Shown: in pieces, positions 50,815 to 60,151 of the stretch
Layout of the letters: each line of letters starts with the position of its first letter
Numbering within the stretch: position 1 is the stretch's first letter
Assembly (NCBI RefSeq): GCF_044772865.1
Contig: NZ_CP173029.1
Location: 3,038,001-3,102,000 of the forward strand
Length of the DNA stretch: 64,000 bases
Direction: 5' to 3'
From: Algirhabdus cladophorae
GTDB taxonomy: Bacteria; Pseudomonadota; Alphaproteobacteria; Rhodobacterales; Rhodobacteraceae
The notes under the pieces: generated by a model
Database searches by the model: none
What the model was told of the DNA's origin: nothing
The model's input: only the letters and a program-made list of their open reading frames with translations
Made by a program: the position numbers and the translations under genes

Positions 50815-51525
50815 TCATTCTTTGAGCAAATTGAGAAACCGTTGGGCGTCAAAAAACGCTAATTGTTTGGTTTGCGCCATCGATTCGGCTTCTTCGTCAT
50901 GACCCCATTGCTCGATTTGCCATGTTTCATCGATGCGGCTGAGATCCCATGCAGATTGCGCGGTGATGTGATCCTCAACAACGGCAAAAGCCAAAATCAA
51001 AGATCCGGACAAAGCGACCAGATCGTGAAAACCAGTCAGTTCAAACGGATCAAACTGATGAACCCGCTTTGCAAGGGTCGTCAGACTTTCAGCCGGTTGA
51101 TCAATGTGCATCACGCCTTGGCCGGTGTTCAAAGGCGCCGAAAGCGTCTGCGCAGACCACGATAACAGTGGATCCCATCCCTCGGACTGACGCTGGGCCA
51201 GCTCAACGGGGCTGTTGGCGCGATAACACAACAGATCCGTGCCACCGTATTCGGACAACATGTCGGCCACAGCGGCCCGTTGGTGTTGCACCTTATCAAT
51301 CGCCGCATTTGCCGCACGCGTGATCGGCATGCTGCCGGGATCAATGGTGGTTTCTTGGGCGTCCCATTCTGCCGCGATTTCAGCGGCCATGGACTGCGTC
51401 GGCACAATCAATCCGGCTTTGGCAGGGGTCTTAATCGCACGATCATCCAGTAAGATCCCAAAACCTGCATCGGTCCGAGTTGTACTGGCACTGGTCCAAA
51501 ACCGCTTTTGCTTCCAATCGCTCAC
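50815..51525 (-). CDS. ATP12-family F1-ATPase assembly chaperone
   Basis: A 236-residue protein homologous to mitochondrial ATP12/ATPAF2, which protects the alpha subunit during F1 assembly. Family features: RFWTSASTTRTDAGFGILLD, ...DDRAIKTPAKAGLIVP, AAEWDAQETTIDPGSMPITR, WDPLLSW and LSGSLILAFAVVEDHI. It is found widely in alphaproteobacteria. GTG start at 51525, two bases after the HAD stop, so it is co-transcribed with HAD and rluC. Confidence 0.94.
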   Translation of the reverse strand: MSDWKQKRFWTSASTTRTDAGFGILLDDRAIKTPAKAGLIVPTQSMAAEIAAEWDAQETTIDPGSMPITRAANAAIDKVQHQRAAVADMLSEYGGTDLLCYRANSPVELAQRQSEGWDPLLSWSAQTLSAPLNTGQGVMHIDQPAESLTTLAKRVHQFDPFELTGFHDLVALSGSLILAFAVVEDHITAQSAWDLSRIDETWQIEQWGHDEEAESMAQTKQLAFFDAQRFLNLLKE

Positions 51526-51527
51526 GT

Positions 51528-52208
51528 CTAGGCCCCCAAAAGCTCGTCTATTAATGAAGGGATTTGCGCAAACTCAGTTGCGATTTTATGGGCGCCCGAG
51601 GCCAACAGATCCTCAACAGCGTGGTAGCCCCAAGCGACACCAATTGTCTTGACACCCGCAGCGCAGCCCATCTCGATATCATAGGTTGTATCGCCGATCA
51701 TCACGGCTTGGGCCGCATCAACACCGGCCTCGTCCAGTGCTTGAAGAACCATTGATGGGCTTGGTTTGGAGGGGTGGAAATCTGCCGCTTGCAGCGTGAC
51801 GAAGTGTTTTTCCAAGCCATATGAGGCGATCAAGATATCCAAACCGCGTTTGGATTTCCCTGTAGCCACCCCCAACAAGGTTTCCGGTTGGCCGTTCAAT
51901 GTCGTCAACGTCTCCAGTGCACCGGGATAAAGCGGGCTGGATTTGGTGGGCCCTGCGGCCTCGCGTTCAAGTCGGTATGCCCGACGATATCCTTCTGCCA
52001 AATCGGCGTGTTGCTGCGGGGTTCCGCCCGGAACCAACAGTTCGGCGGCCTCTGGCAGCGACAGCCCCACGATACTGAGAATTTTCTCACGCGACAGCGG
52101 CGCAAGGCCTGCATGCTTTAGACCAGCGTTCATTGCCAAAACAATTGTGCCTTGGCTGTCGACCAAGGTGCCATCAACATCAAAAATGACCAGCCGCAGA
52201 TCGCCCAT
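51528..52208 (-). CDS. HAD-family phosphatase (phosphoglycolate phosphatase-like)
   Basis: A 226-residue HAD hydrolase: FDVDGTLVDSQG (motif I, Asp nucleophile), GVATGKSKRGLD (motif II), KPSP (motif III), IGDTTYDIEMG (motif IV). The ATG at 52208 shares one base with the rluC stop (TGATG). A preceding TTG is also in frame. Substrate unknown. Confidence 0.92.
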   Translation of the reverse strand: MGDLRLVIFDVDGTLVDSQGTIVLAMNAGLKHAGLAPLSREKILSIVGLSLPEAAELLVPGGTPQQHADLAEGYRRAYRLEREAAGPTKSSPLYPGALETLTTLNGQPETLLGVATGKSKRGLDILIASYGLEKHFVTLQAADFHPSKPSPSMVLQALDEAGVDAAQAVMIGDTTYDIEMGCAAGVKTIGVAWGYHAVEDLLASGAHKIATEFAQIPSLIDELLGA

Positions 52209-53251
52209 CAAACCTCATCCTCAAAAGGATCAACAGGCACATCACCAACTTGCCATCCGAATGTATCCCAACTGTTTTGCATATGATCGGGCAGCGGGGC
52301 GGTTAGGTGCATCACGGCCTTGGAATAGGGGTGTTCAAAACTGAGGGATCGGGCATGCAGATGCAGCTTTTTGCTGATATCGCCACCCAATTGTGACCCC
52401 CATCCGTCGCCCATATTTTCCTGACCAGAGCCTCCATATTTGCCATCGCCAATAATCGGGTGGCCCATCTCGGCCATATGGGCGCGCAATTGATGGGTGC
52501 GGCCTGTGACAGGGATCAGCGCCATCCACGCCGCCCGCTGTGCCAAGGGGCTAAGAACGGCATAATCCGTCGTGGCGCGCTTGGCGCCTTCGGTGCTATC
52601 CACATCGCGTGGATGCAGGCAAATCATCTTTTCGCCTTCACCGCTGCGACCATGGCCCGGGGCCTTCATCAATCCATATTTGATTGTCCCCATTTTGGGA
52701 TGGGGAACGCCTGCAACGATGGCCCAGTAAATTTTGCGCGTACCATGGTGGCGCAGTGCCTTTGTCAATTCGGCAGCTGCATGACGGGTCCGCGCCAAAA
52801 GCAAAACCCCAGAGGTATCCTTGTCCAGGCGATGCACCAGTTTTGGTCGGTCCTCCAGACCGAACTTCAATGCCTCCGACAGGGCATCCACATGGCGGGT
52901 TATTTTGCTACCACCTTGGCTTGCCAATCCGGGGGGTTTGTTGAGGGCAATGATATGATCGTCCCGGTAAATGACGCAGGATTGGATGAACTTTGCGTCC
53001 TCATCCGAGATCGAAGTCTTCGCCTGCGCGGTGATCTGGCCCGGTTCAGGGATTGGCGGTACGCGCACCATTTGACCTGCCACGACACGGGTCGAGGACT
53101 TCACCCGCCCGCCATCGAGGCGCAATTCACCCTTGCGGCACATCTTTTCGATCCGGCTTTGAGCCAGATGCGGGAAGCGTTTGCGCAGCCACCGATCAAT
53201 CCGCTGATCGGTCTCGTCTGATGTGACTTCCAGTGTTTGTACGCGGCTCAT
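52208..53251 (-). CDS. rluC: RluA-family ribosomal pseudouridine synthase (RluC-like)
   Basis: A 347-residue enzyme. N-terminal S4 domain (RIDRWLRKRFPHLAQSRIEK) followed by the catalytic core with LVHRLDKDTSGVLLLARTRH (catalytic Asp) and TGRTHQLRAHMAEMGHPIIG near the end. RluC type modifies 23S rRNA at 955/2504/2580. The start overlaps the crcB stop (ATGA). Confidence 0.9.
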   Translation of the reverse strand: MSRVQTLEVTSDETDQRIDRWLRKRFPHLAQSRIEKMCRKGELRLDGGRVKSSTRVVAGQMVRVPPIPEPGQITAQAKTSISDEDAKFIQSCVIYRDDHIIALNKPPGLASQGGSKITRHVDALSEALKFGLEDRPKLVHRLDKDTSGVLLLARTRHAAAELTKALRHHGTRKIYWAIVAGVPHPKMGTIKYGLMKAPGHGRSGEGEKMICLHPRDVDSTEGAKRATTDYAVLSPLAQRAAWMALIPVTGRTHQLRAHMAEMGHPIIGDGKYGGSGQENMGDGWGSQLGGDISKKLHLHARSLSFEHPYSKAVMHLTAPLPDHMQNSWDTFGWQVGDVPVDPFEDEV

Positions 53252-53595
53252 GCCCCTGCCCCTCGTGCCAGCATCACGCCCGCAAATACTGCCATCAAGG
53301 ACAGAACAACTGACCCTGTGACATAAAGGGCCGCTGTTCCCAGCCGCCCGGTTTCAACCAATTTTAGAGTGTCCAATGAGAACGCACTGAAGGTGGTAAA
53401 GCCACCCAGCAGCCCCGTCATGACCAAAGGGGACCATTTGACATGATGCGCGACCCAGACCAACGCCAGCCCCATGACAAAACTGCCCAGCACATTGACA
53501 ACCATCGTGCCCATGGGAAAGGCAACGGCCATTCCAACAAGGTAGCGCAGCACGGCACCAGCCGCACCGCCAAGGGCGATCAATAGATAGGTCAT
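53248..53595 (-). CDS. crcB: Fluoride efflux channel CrcB/FluC
   Basis: A 115-residue membrane protein with four hydrophobic segments: MTYLLIALGGAAGAVLRYLV, FPMGTMVVNVLGSFVMGLAL, MTGLLGGFTTFSAFSLDTLK, VTGSVVLSLMAVFAGVMLA. It exports F-. It starts at 53595, inside a frame that extends upstream, and has no fluoride riboswitch space, since it follows rarA at a gap of only 31 bases. The next gene rluC overlaps its stop. Confidence 0.94.
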   Translation of the reverse strand: MTYLLIALGGAAGAVLRYLVGMAVAFPMGTMVVNVLGSFVMGLALVWVAHHVKWSPLVMTGLLGGFTTFSAFSLDTLKLVETGRLGTAALYVTGSVVLSLMAVFAGVMLARGAGA

Positions 53596-53626
53596 GCGCG
53601 CTCTGTCACTGCTGCGGCGCGGCTTG

Positions 53627-54934
53627 TCAACTGTTCCGCTTTGCGCGCAGTTTGACAAAGTAGTCGAGGCGGCGTTTCAACTCGCGTTCAAACCCCCGTT
53701 CGACCGGCTGGTAATAGACCGGGCGTTTCATATCATCAGGGAAATAGTTTTGACCGGAAAATCCGTCTTCGGCATCATGGTCGTAATCGTATCCATCGCC
53801 ATAACCTTGATCCTTCATCAGCGATGTCGGCGCATTGAGGATATGTTTGGGCGGCAGGGATGACCCGGTTTGCTTTGCTGCATTGCGGGCCGCTTTGTAG
53901 GCCACGTAGTTGGCGTTAGATTTGGGGGCCAACGCCAAATACGCCACGGCTTGCGATAGGGCCAGTTCGCCTTCGGGACTGCCAAGGCGCTCGTAAGTCT
54001 CCCAACTTTGCAGGCAAATCGCTTGGGCTTGCGGATCAGCCAGACCGATGTCTTCCACAGCCATACGTGTGATCCGGCGGGCCAGAAAGCGCGGATCCTC
54101 GCCCCCCTCCAACATGCGTGCAAACCAATAGAGCGCTGCATCGGGATCCGAGCCGCGCACAGATTTATGAAGCGCACTGATCAGATTGTAATGGGCATCG
54201 CCGGATTTGTCGTATTGCGCAGCGCGGCGCATCAGGCGTTGACCCAGTGTTTTGGTGTCGAGTTTTGCGTCCGTTTTCCAGCCAGCCACCTGTTCGATCA
54301 GATTGAGCAAGGCCCGCCCATCACCATCGGCCATTTCCAACAGGGCCTCGCGCGCAGGACCATCAAGGGGAAGCGGCTTGTCCAACGCCTTTTCAGAGCG
54401 TTGTGCAAGTCGTTCCAAATCAGCCAATTCAAGCCGGTTCAATACCATAACCTGCGCGCGGCTCAGGACCGCAGCATTCAACTCGAATGATGGGTTTTCT
54501 GTGGTCGCCCCCACAAGCAGGATCGTTCCATCCTCCATATGGGGCAGAAAACCGTCCTGTTGAGCTTTGTTAAATCGGTGGATTTCGTCGACAAACAGCA
54601 ACGTGCCTTTGCCATTGGCGCGGCGCATTTTGGCGGCTTCAAAGACTTTGCGCAGATCCGGCACGCCTGTAAAGATCGCGCTGATCTGGACAAAATGCAG
54701 ATCTGTTTGATCCGCCAACAGCCGTGCGATGGTGGTTTTGCCGACACCTGGCGGCCCCCACAGGATCAGCGAAGACAAGTGACCACTGGCAAGCATCGCG
54801 CCCAAGGGACCCTCGGGGCCTAAAACGTGATCTTGGCCAATAACCTCGGCCAATGTTTGCGGACGCAACACGTCAGCCAAGGGGCGCGGCCCGGTATCCG
54901 TCGCAACTGGGCCAGTATCAAATAGATCCGCCAT
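53627..54934 (-). CDS. rarA: Replication-associated recombination protein A (RarA/MgsA)
   Basis: A 435-residue AAA+ ATPase of stalled-fork handling. Walker A LWGPPGVGKTTIARLLA (about 58-74), Walker B TLLFVDEIHRFNKAQQD, sensor 1 VGATTENPSF, then MGS C-terminal tetramer domain with KSVRGSDPDAALYWFARML. The start shares one base with the protease stop (TAATG). Confidence 0.97.
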   Translation of the reverse strand: MADLFDTGPVATDTGPRPLADVLRPQTLAEVIGQDHVLGPEGPLGAMLASGHLSSLILWGPPGVGKTTIARLLADQTDLHFVQISAIFTGVPDLRKVFEAAKMRRANGKGTLLFVDEIHRFNKAQQDGFLPHMEDGTILLVGATTENPSFELNAAVLSRAQVMVLNRLELADLERLAQRSEKALDKPLPLDGPAREALLEMADGDGRALLNLIEQVAGWKTDAKLDTKTLGQRLMRRAAQYDKSGDAHYNLISALHKSVRGSDPDAALYWFARMLEGGEDPRFLARRITRMAVEDIGLADPQAQAICLQSWETYERLGSPEGELALSQAVAYLALAPKSNANYVAYKAARNAAKQTGSSLPPKHILNAPTSLMKDQGYGDGYDYDHDAEDGFSGQNYFPDDMKRPVYYQPVERGFERELKRRLDYFVKLRAKRNS

Positions 54935-56328
54935 TACAAACCGAACCGCAAGGTCAGTCGCTGATTGCCCCGTTGCGCCGAAATTTTTACCCTACGCCCA
55001 CTGCTATTCAGTGTATCCGCTACATCCTGCAAAGCGACGATTGGTGTATTGTTGATCTCGCGCAAAACATCGCCTGGACGAAGACCAATTCGCCCGGCTG
55101 TTGGGCCGGGGTTCAACACCACAACCCCTTGGACCGAGGGCGGCAGGCGCAATTCAGTGCGCACGGCTGCATCAGCCAAGGCAACACTAAGGCCTGCCAA
55201 GGGCCCATCCACAGGCATTTGCAAAACAGTGCTTTGTTGAATTTTCGGAGGGGCAAGCATGGGCACGGCGACAGTTTTTTCTTGGCCATTCAGGATCACG
55301 TCAAAGTCGACCAGATCCCCTTGTCCCCGCAGGGACATGCGAAACAGCATCTCGGCTGGGGTATTTACTGGCAAGCCATCCACACGCAGGATTACATCGC
55401 CCACGGCAAGTCCCGCCTTGGCAAAAGGACTGTCAGGATTTATCTGCGAAATCACAACGCCCTCAGGGCGCGGCAGACCCAATCCCTCGGACAAGGCTTG
55501 ATCGACGGATTGGCCCGTGATGCCGGCCCAAGGGCGAATAAATTCGGTATTGCCTGCCTTGGCTTGGCTGACAAATTGCGCCACCAAATCCGCAGGGATC
55601 GCAAACCCAATGCCGTTTGAGCCGCCTGAACGGGTCAGGATCGATGTGTTCACGCCGATCAAATTGCCTTGCACATCAATAAGCGCGCCACCCGAATTGC
55701 CCGGGTTGATCGGCGCATCGGTTTGGATGAAATAGCCGCGCGCGTTTCCCGTCGCCGTGCCGGATCGCGCAAGGCCCGACACGATGCCGCTGGATACGGT
55801 TTGACCCACACCAAAAGGGTTCCCAATGGCCAGCACCAGTTCGCCGACCTCAACACTTTGCGACGCGCGAAACGGCAGGTAGGGCAGTGCCTCGTCTGTC
55901 TCAATTTGCAGGATGGCGATGTCTGCATCTTGATCCCCCAACAAAACCTTGGCTGAATATTCTCGCCGGTCGTTGAGCACCACTCGGATGTCTGTGGCCA
56001 TCCCAACCACATGGTAATTAGAAACCAAAATGCCGTCTTCCGACAGGATCACACCCGAGCCGAGCGAGTTCTGCACTTTGGGGCGCGATTGGCGCATGTC
56101 ACGGAAAAGATTGTCAAAAAACGGATCGCCCGCAAAGGGGCTGGTTTGGGTTTGCACCACGCGACGGGCGTAGATGTTGACCACAGCGGGGGCTGCTTGT
56201 TTGACCAAGGGTGCAAAGCCCAGTTGAATTTCGATCTGGCTGTCGGGCACTTTGGTTTGTGCCATAGCGGGTGAGACGTGGGGAAAGGTCGCGAGGACCA
56301 ACAGGGCGGATGTAAGCAAGTGTTTCAT
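54934..56328 (-). CDS. Deg/HtrA periplasmic serine protease
   Basis: A 464-residue protein (signal MKHLLTSALLVLATFPHVSPAMA). Catalytic triad: SNYHVVG (His106), DADIAIL (Asp136) and NPGNSGGALI (Ser212), with two PDZ domains at about 260-355 and 365-460. It matches DegQ/DegP-type quality-control proteases. ATG at 56328; it is followed by rarA with TAATG overlap. Confidence 0.95.
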   Translation of the reverse strand: MKHLLTSALLVLATFPHVSPAMAQTKVPDSQIEIQLGFAPLVKQAAPAVVNIYARRVVQTQTSPFAGDPFFDNLFRDMRQSRPKVQNSLGSGVILSEDGILVSNYHVVGMATDIRVVLNDRREYSAKVLLGDQDADIAILQIETDEALPYLPFRASQSVEVGELVLAIGNPFGVGQTVSSGIVSGLARSGTATGNARGYFIQTDAPINPGNSGGALIDVQGNLIGVNTSILTRSGGSNGIGFAIPADLVAQFVSQAKAGNTEFIRPWAGITGQSVDQALSEGLGLPRPEGVVISQINPDSPFAKAGLAVGDVILRVDGLPVNTPAEMLFRMSLRGQGDLVDFDVILNGQEKTVAVPMLAPPKIQQSTVLQMPVDGPLAGLSVALADAAVRTELRLPPSVQGVVVLNPGPTAGRIGLRPGDVLREINNTPIVALQDVADTLNSSGRRVKISAQRGNQRLTLRFGL

Positions 56329-56359
56329 GTCAGTTAGATGGGTCTGCCCATCATTCATT

Positions 56360-56728
56360 TCAATTGCGCGACAGCAAGACTGCGACGATGGCCAAGGTCG
56401 CCGGAACCGATTGCACAAAGAGGATGCGGGTCGATACCGTTGCCGCGCCATAGACACCCGCCACCAGAACAAATCCTAGAAAACAAAGGGCGATGTTTTT
56501 GGCCCAAATCGGGTCGCGGATCAGCAGGGACCATACCAAGCCTACCGCGAGGAACGCGTTGTACAGCCCCTGATTGGCGGCCATTGCTTTGGTTGGGGCA
56601 AAGAGGTCTTTGGGGAAATTTTGGAAGACCATCGGACCACGGCTTTCCCACGCGAACATCTCGAACCACGCGATGTAGAAATGTAATAACACAATCAATG
56701 CGATCAGGATGGTTGCGACGATATGCAT
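56360..56728 (-). CDS. DUF1304 four-helix membrane protein
   Basis: A 122-residue integral membrane protein of the DUF1304 family: LIVLLHFYIAWFEMFAWESR, ANQGLYNAFLAVGLVWSLL, FLGFVLVAGVYGAATV and a final helix. The family (PF06993) has no known function. ATG at 56728 (MHIVATILIA); GGAAACCCC upstream. It stands alone behind the rplQ terminator. Confidence 0.88.
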   Translation of the reverse strand: MHIVATILIALIVLLHFYIAWFEMFAWESRGPMVFQNFPKDLFAPTKAMAANQGLYNAFLAVGLVWSLLIRDPIWAKNIALCFLGFVLVAGVYGAATVSTRILFVQSVPATLAIVAVLLSRN

Positions 56729-56781
56729 GGGGTTTCCTTTTGGCGATACAGCGCAAGCGTAACACGTGTCTCAAAAAACAA

Positions 56782-56811
56782 GAAACCCCCGCTGCGGACA
56801 GCGAGGGTTTC
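56782..56811 (-). terminator. Intrinsic terminator of the alpha operon (after rplQ)
   Basis: On the minus strand a 12-bp stem with one mismatch, GAAACCCTCGCT and AGCGGGGGTTTC, with a 6-base loop, is followed by TTGTTTTTT. It lies 27 bases after the rplQ stop. Confidence 0.87.
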
Positions 56812-56837
56812 AAAAATTTCTAGGCTAGAGAAGCAGC

Positions 56838-57257
56838 TTATTCAGCGGCAGCTTCTTCCGCAGCGAGGCGAGCTTTGTCGCCAGCGCCTTTGGCGTCACG
56901 GTCGCGGTCTACGAATTCGATGATCGCCATTGGCGCCATGTCACCGTAGCGGAAGCCAGCCTTGAGAACGCGCACGTAACCACCTTGGCGGTCTTTGTAG
57001 CGTGGGCCGAGAACTTCGAAAAGTTTGGCAACGTAGGCGTCTTGCTTGAGACGGCTGGCGGCCTGACGACGGGCGTGCAAATCGCCACGCTTGCCAAGGG
57101 TCACGAGTTTTTCGATGACGCGCTTCAGCTCTTTGGCTTTTGGCAATGTTGTTTTAATCTGTTCATGTTCGATCAGCGAGCCTGCCATGTTGGCAAACAG
57201 AGCTTTACGGTGTTCATGCGTCCGGTTCAGACGACGGTATCCACGGGCGTGGCGCAT
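56838..57257 (-). CDS. rplQ: 50S ribosomal protein L17
   Basis: A 139-residue ribosomal protein: MRHARGYRRLNRTHEHRKAL, IKTTLPKAKELKRVIEKLVT, and an Ala/Lys-rich tail. Last gene of the alpha block; 137 bases after rpoA, a gap with a GGTTGGCC/GGCCAACC hairpin. Confidence 0.98.
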   Translation of the reverse strand: MRHARGYRRLNRTHEHRKALFANMAGSLIEHEQIKTTLPKAKELKRVIEKLVTLGKRGDLHARRQAASRLKQDAYVAKLFEVLGPRYKDRQGGYVRVLKAGFRYGDMAPMAIIEFVDRDRDAKGAGDKARLAAEEAAAE

Positions 57258-57394
57258 TTTGATAGTCCTTCTTTATACTTTGTAGCGAGAGTCTGATGCG
57301 TGTCAGCTCTTCAAATTGGGGCGTGAATGCCCAAGGTGGAACAGAAGCGTTCCGGTGGTTGGTTGGCCCAATACGATCAGGCCAACCGAAGTCT

Positions 57395-58411
57395 TTAGAA
57401 GTTGTCTTCGAATTTCTTGGCCAGATCTTCGATGTTGTCCGGTGGCCAGTCCTCAACATCCATGCCAAGGTGCAGACCCATGCCCGACAGCACTTCTTTG
57501 ATCTCGTTCAAAGATTTGCGGCCAAAGTTCGGTGTGCGCAGCATTTCTGCTTCGGTCTTTTGGATCAGATCGCCAATATACACTATATTGTCGTTCTTCA
57601 GGCAGTTCGCCGAACGTACGGACAATTCCAACTCGTCGACCTTTTTCAAGAGCAGCGGGTTGAATTCCAAACCATCGTCTTCTGCCGCAGCAGAGGCAGA
57701 CTCGGGCTCGTCAAAGTTCACGAAGATCGACAGTTGATCCTGCAAGATGCGGGCTGCAAAAGCCACGGCGTCATCTGGCGTGATTGAGCCATCTGTTTCC
57801 AGCTTCAGTGTCAGTTTGTCATAGTCCAGAACCTGACCTTCACGGGTCGGCTGAACATCATAGCTGACTTTTTTCACTGGCGAGTAGATCGCATCGATTG
57901 GGATAAGACCAATTGGCGCATCTTCTGGCTTGTTCTTTTCAGCCGCGACATAGCCCTTGCCTGTGTTCACAGTCAGTTCCATGTAGACGTCAGCGCCGTC
58001 GTCGAGGTGACAGATCACGTGATCTTTGTTCAACACATCGATGCCCGCTGTTTCAGTGATGTCAGCAGCTGTGACAACGCCGGGACCCTTGGCTTGGATC
58101 GACAGACGCTTGGGTCCGTCAACCTCCATGCGCAAGGAGACGCCTTTGAGGTTCAAGATGATGTCAGTCACATCTTCACGGACACCAGCCACGCTGGAGA
58201 ATTCGTGCAGCACGTTGTCGATCTGCACGGATGTGATGGCCGCACCTTGCAGCGAGCTCATCAAAATGCGGCGCAGGGCGTTGCCCAATGTCAGACCAAA
58301 GCCGCGCTCCAGCGGTTCTGCGATGACTGTCGCTTGACGTGCAGGTTCGTTACCTGGTTTGATCTCCAACTGTGTTGGTTTGATCAGTTCTGCCCAGTTC
58401 TTGTGGATCAT
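57395..58411 (-). CDS. rpoA: RNA polymerase alpha subunit
   Basis: A 338-residue protein, the length usual in alphaproteobacteria. N-terminal dimerisation domain with ERGFGLTLGNALRRILMSSL, C-terminal domain (alpha-CTD) SVRSANCLKNDNIVYIGDL and GRKSLNEIKEVLSGMGLHLG. Start at ATG 58411 (MIHKNWAELIKP); an ORF extends upstream 12 codons without ribosome-binding site. Confidence 0.98.
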   Translation of the reverse strand: MIHKNWAELIKPTQLEIKPGNEPARQATVIAEPLERGFGLTLGNALRRILMSSLQGAAITSVQIDNVLHEFSSVAGVREDVTDIILNLKGVSLRMEVDGPKRLSIQAKGPGVVTAADITETAGIDVLNKDHVICHLDDGADVYMELTVNTGKGYVAAEKNKPEDAPIGLIPIDAIYSPVKKVSYDVQPTREGQVLDYDKLTLKLETDGSITPDDAVAFAARILQDQLSIFVNFDEPESASAAAEDDGLEFNPLLLKKVDELELSVRSANCLKNDNIVYIGDLIQKTEAEMLRTPNFGRKSLNEIKEVLSGMGLHLGMDVEDWPPDNIEDLAKKFEDNF

Positions 58412-58522
58412 GCGTCCCTCCATTCTTGCTGCCTTTCCATGTCCCAAAAAGGCAAGCGCCCGAGGTTAAAATGACGGAGTGGGGCCATGCGAAAACCGCA
58501 GGCCCCAAACGTAGGTGTAGAC

Positions 58523-58912
58523 TTATACGCGGCGGCGTTTTGGTGGACGGCAGCCGTTGTGCGCCATGGGTGTCACGTCACGGATCGATGTGATGTTGAA
58601 CCCGATAGCTGCCAAAGCGCGCAATGCACTTTCGCGCCCGCCACCTGGACCCTGCACTTCGACTTCCAACGTTTTCACGCCGTGATCCTGTGCTTTTTTG
58701 CCAGCGTCCTCTGCAGCCATCTGAGCCGCATAGGGTGTGGATTTCCGCGAGCCTTTGAAGCCCATAGTCCCAGCAGAGGACCAAGCGATCGCATTGCCTT
58801 GAACATCGGAAATCAGGATTTTTGTGTTGTTGAAAGAAGAGTTTACGTGAGCAACGCCTGCGGCGATATTCTTGCGCTCTTTTTTCTTCATACGTGTCTT
58901 ATCGCGTGCCAT
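58523..58912 (-). CDS. rpsK: 30S ribosomal protein S11
   Basis: A 129-residue platform protein. KKERKNIAAGVAHVNSSFNN, GNAIAWSSAGTMGFKGSRKS, and the C-terminal NGCRPPKRRRV are diagnostic. It follows rpsM at 14 bases. Confidence 0.98.
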   Translation of the reverse strand: MARDKTRMKKKERKNIAAGVAHVNSSFNNTKILISDVQGNAIAWSSAGTMGFKGSRKSTPYAAQMAAEDAGKKAQDHGVKTLEVEVQGPGGGRESALRALAAIGFNITSIRDVTPMAHNGCRPPKRRRV

Positions 58913-58926
58913 TGGATCAGACCCCC

Positions 58927-59295
58927 TTATTTCTTCTTACCAGCAATGGCCTTTGCAGGACCTTTGCGAGTACGAGCGTTGGTGTGGGTACGCTGACCGC
59001 GAACGGGCAGGTTACGACGGTGACGCAGGCCGCGGTAGCAACCAAGGTCCATCAGGCGTTTGATGTTCATCTGAACTTCGCGGCGCAAGTCGCCTTCAAC
59101 CATGTGGTTGGCATCGATGTGCTCGCGGATGGCCAAAACTTCGGCATCGGACAGTTCGTTGACGCGACGTGTGCGGTCGATACCGACAGCTTCGCAGATG
59201 GATTCAGCAGATGTGTTGCCAATTCCGGTGATGTAAGTGAGGGCGATTGGGACCCGCTTTGCAGTCGGGATGTTTACGCCGGCGATACGTGCCAC
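58927..59295 (-). CDS. rpsM: 30S ribosomal protein S13
   Basis: A 122-residue head protein. GTG start at 59295 (MARIAGVNIPTAKRV), preceded by AAGGAA; the frame is open further upstream but the conserved N-terminus and the ribosome-binding site decide. RGLRHRRNLPVRGQRTHTNA and RTRKGPAKAIAGKKK end it. It is the first gene after the adk terminator and must have a promoter within 59296-59520. Confidence 0.97.
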   Translation of the reverse strand: MARIAGVNIPTAKRVPIALTYITGIGNTSAESICEAVGIDRTRRVNELSDAEVLAIREHIDANHMVEGDLRREVQMNIKRLMDLGCYRGLRHRRNLPVRGQRTHTNARTRKGPAKAIAGKKK

Positions 59296-59522
59296 GTGTG
59301 CAATTCCTTTTCGTTGCGGGTCCGTGATACCAGACCCTTTTTTCACAACTGAGGCCCGAAGGTTTTTACACCACGGGCCGCTGTCATATCAGGTAGTCTG
59401 TGACGTCAGGAGCGACCCTAGCCACATATGATTCTTCGCTAGAAGATGGCAGTAACTATGACCCTTCGGACGGATCGTCAAGAGGGGATTAACGGGTTTT
59501 CTACAACCCTGTTACCGCCCAC

Positions 59523-59544
59523 AAAAAACGCAGCAATGAGCTGC
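59523..59544 (-). terminator. Intrinsic terminator of secY-adk
   Basis: On the minus strand GCAGC-TCATT-GCTGC (5-bp GC core, extended by wobble pairs) is followed by GTTTTTTG. It lies 29 bases after the adk stop and divides secY-adk from rpsM. Confidence 0.7.
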
Positions 59545-59572
59545 ATCTTTTCAGTCTTACTTGTGAGGGTGT

Positions 59573-60151
59573 TTAGCCCAGAACTTTGGCCAAATCCGAT
59601 GCCACTGCGTCCATGGTTCCCAGCCCATCAATCGAGGTGAGGTCGCCTTTAGCATAGTAATAGCCCAGCAGGGGGGACGTCTTTTTGTAGTATTCCATCA
59701 GACGGATCTTCAGGCTTTCTGCGTTGTCGTCAGCACGGGCGGTGCCGCCTGCGGCAACGGCTTCTGCTGCGCGACCGACGATGCGCTCTACTAGGATATC
59801 GTCATTGACTTGTAGCTCTACAACGTGATCCAGCGTCTGGCCCGTTTCAGCCAACAAATCACCCAGCGCATCAGCCTGCGCCAAGGTCCGTGGGAAGCCA
59901 TCAAAGATAAAGCCGCCGTGGTCGCCGCCTTCTTCCAACTTTTCACGGATCAGACCAATCACGATCTCATCTGTGACCAACTCGCCGCGTTCCATGACGC
60001 CCGCTACGATCTTGCCCATTTCGGTTCCGCTGTCTTTTGCGGCGCGGAGCATATCACCCGTAGAAAGTTGCATCATGTTACGCTCGGCGACCAAACGGCC
60101 AGCTTGCGTGCCTTTACCGGCCCCTGGAGGGCCTAAAAGTATTATATTCAT
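59573..60151 (-). CDS. adk: Adenylate kinase
   Basis: A 192-residue enzyme (short form, small LID: GRAAEAVAAGGTARADDNAE rather than a zinc-binding LID). Walker-type P-loop MNIILLGPPGAGKGTQ (7-15), DGFPRTLAQADAL. The ATG overlaps the secY stop (ATGA), a normal spc arrangement. Confidence 0.97.
   Translation of the reverse strand: MNIILLGPPGAGKGTQAGRLVAERNMMQLSTGDMLRAAKDSGTEMGKIVAGVMERGELVTDEIVIGLIREKLEEGGDHGGFIFDGFPRTLAQADALGDLLAETGQTLDHVVELQVNDDILVERIVGRAAEAVAAGGTARADDNAESLKIRLMEYYKKTSPLLGYYYAKGDLTSIDGLGTMDAVASDLAKVLG

Noticed and set aside
52460..53221. 253-codon plus-strand frame opposite rluC
   Set aside because: No ribosome-binding site or known product; the pseudouridine synthase on the other strand is certain.
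53595..53660. Fluoride riboswitch upstream of crcB
   Set aside because: The space before crcB is 31 bases and then rarA coding sequence; no room or motif for the riboswitch.
57258..57394. GGTTGGCC/GGCCAACC hairpin between rpoA and rplQ as terminator
   Set aside because: No T run on the minus strand; it may be a leader structure for rplQ but this is not supported.
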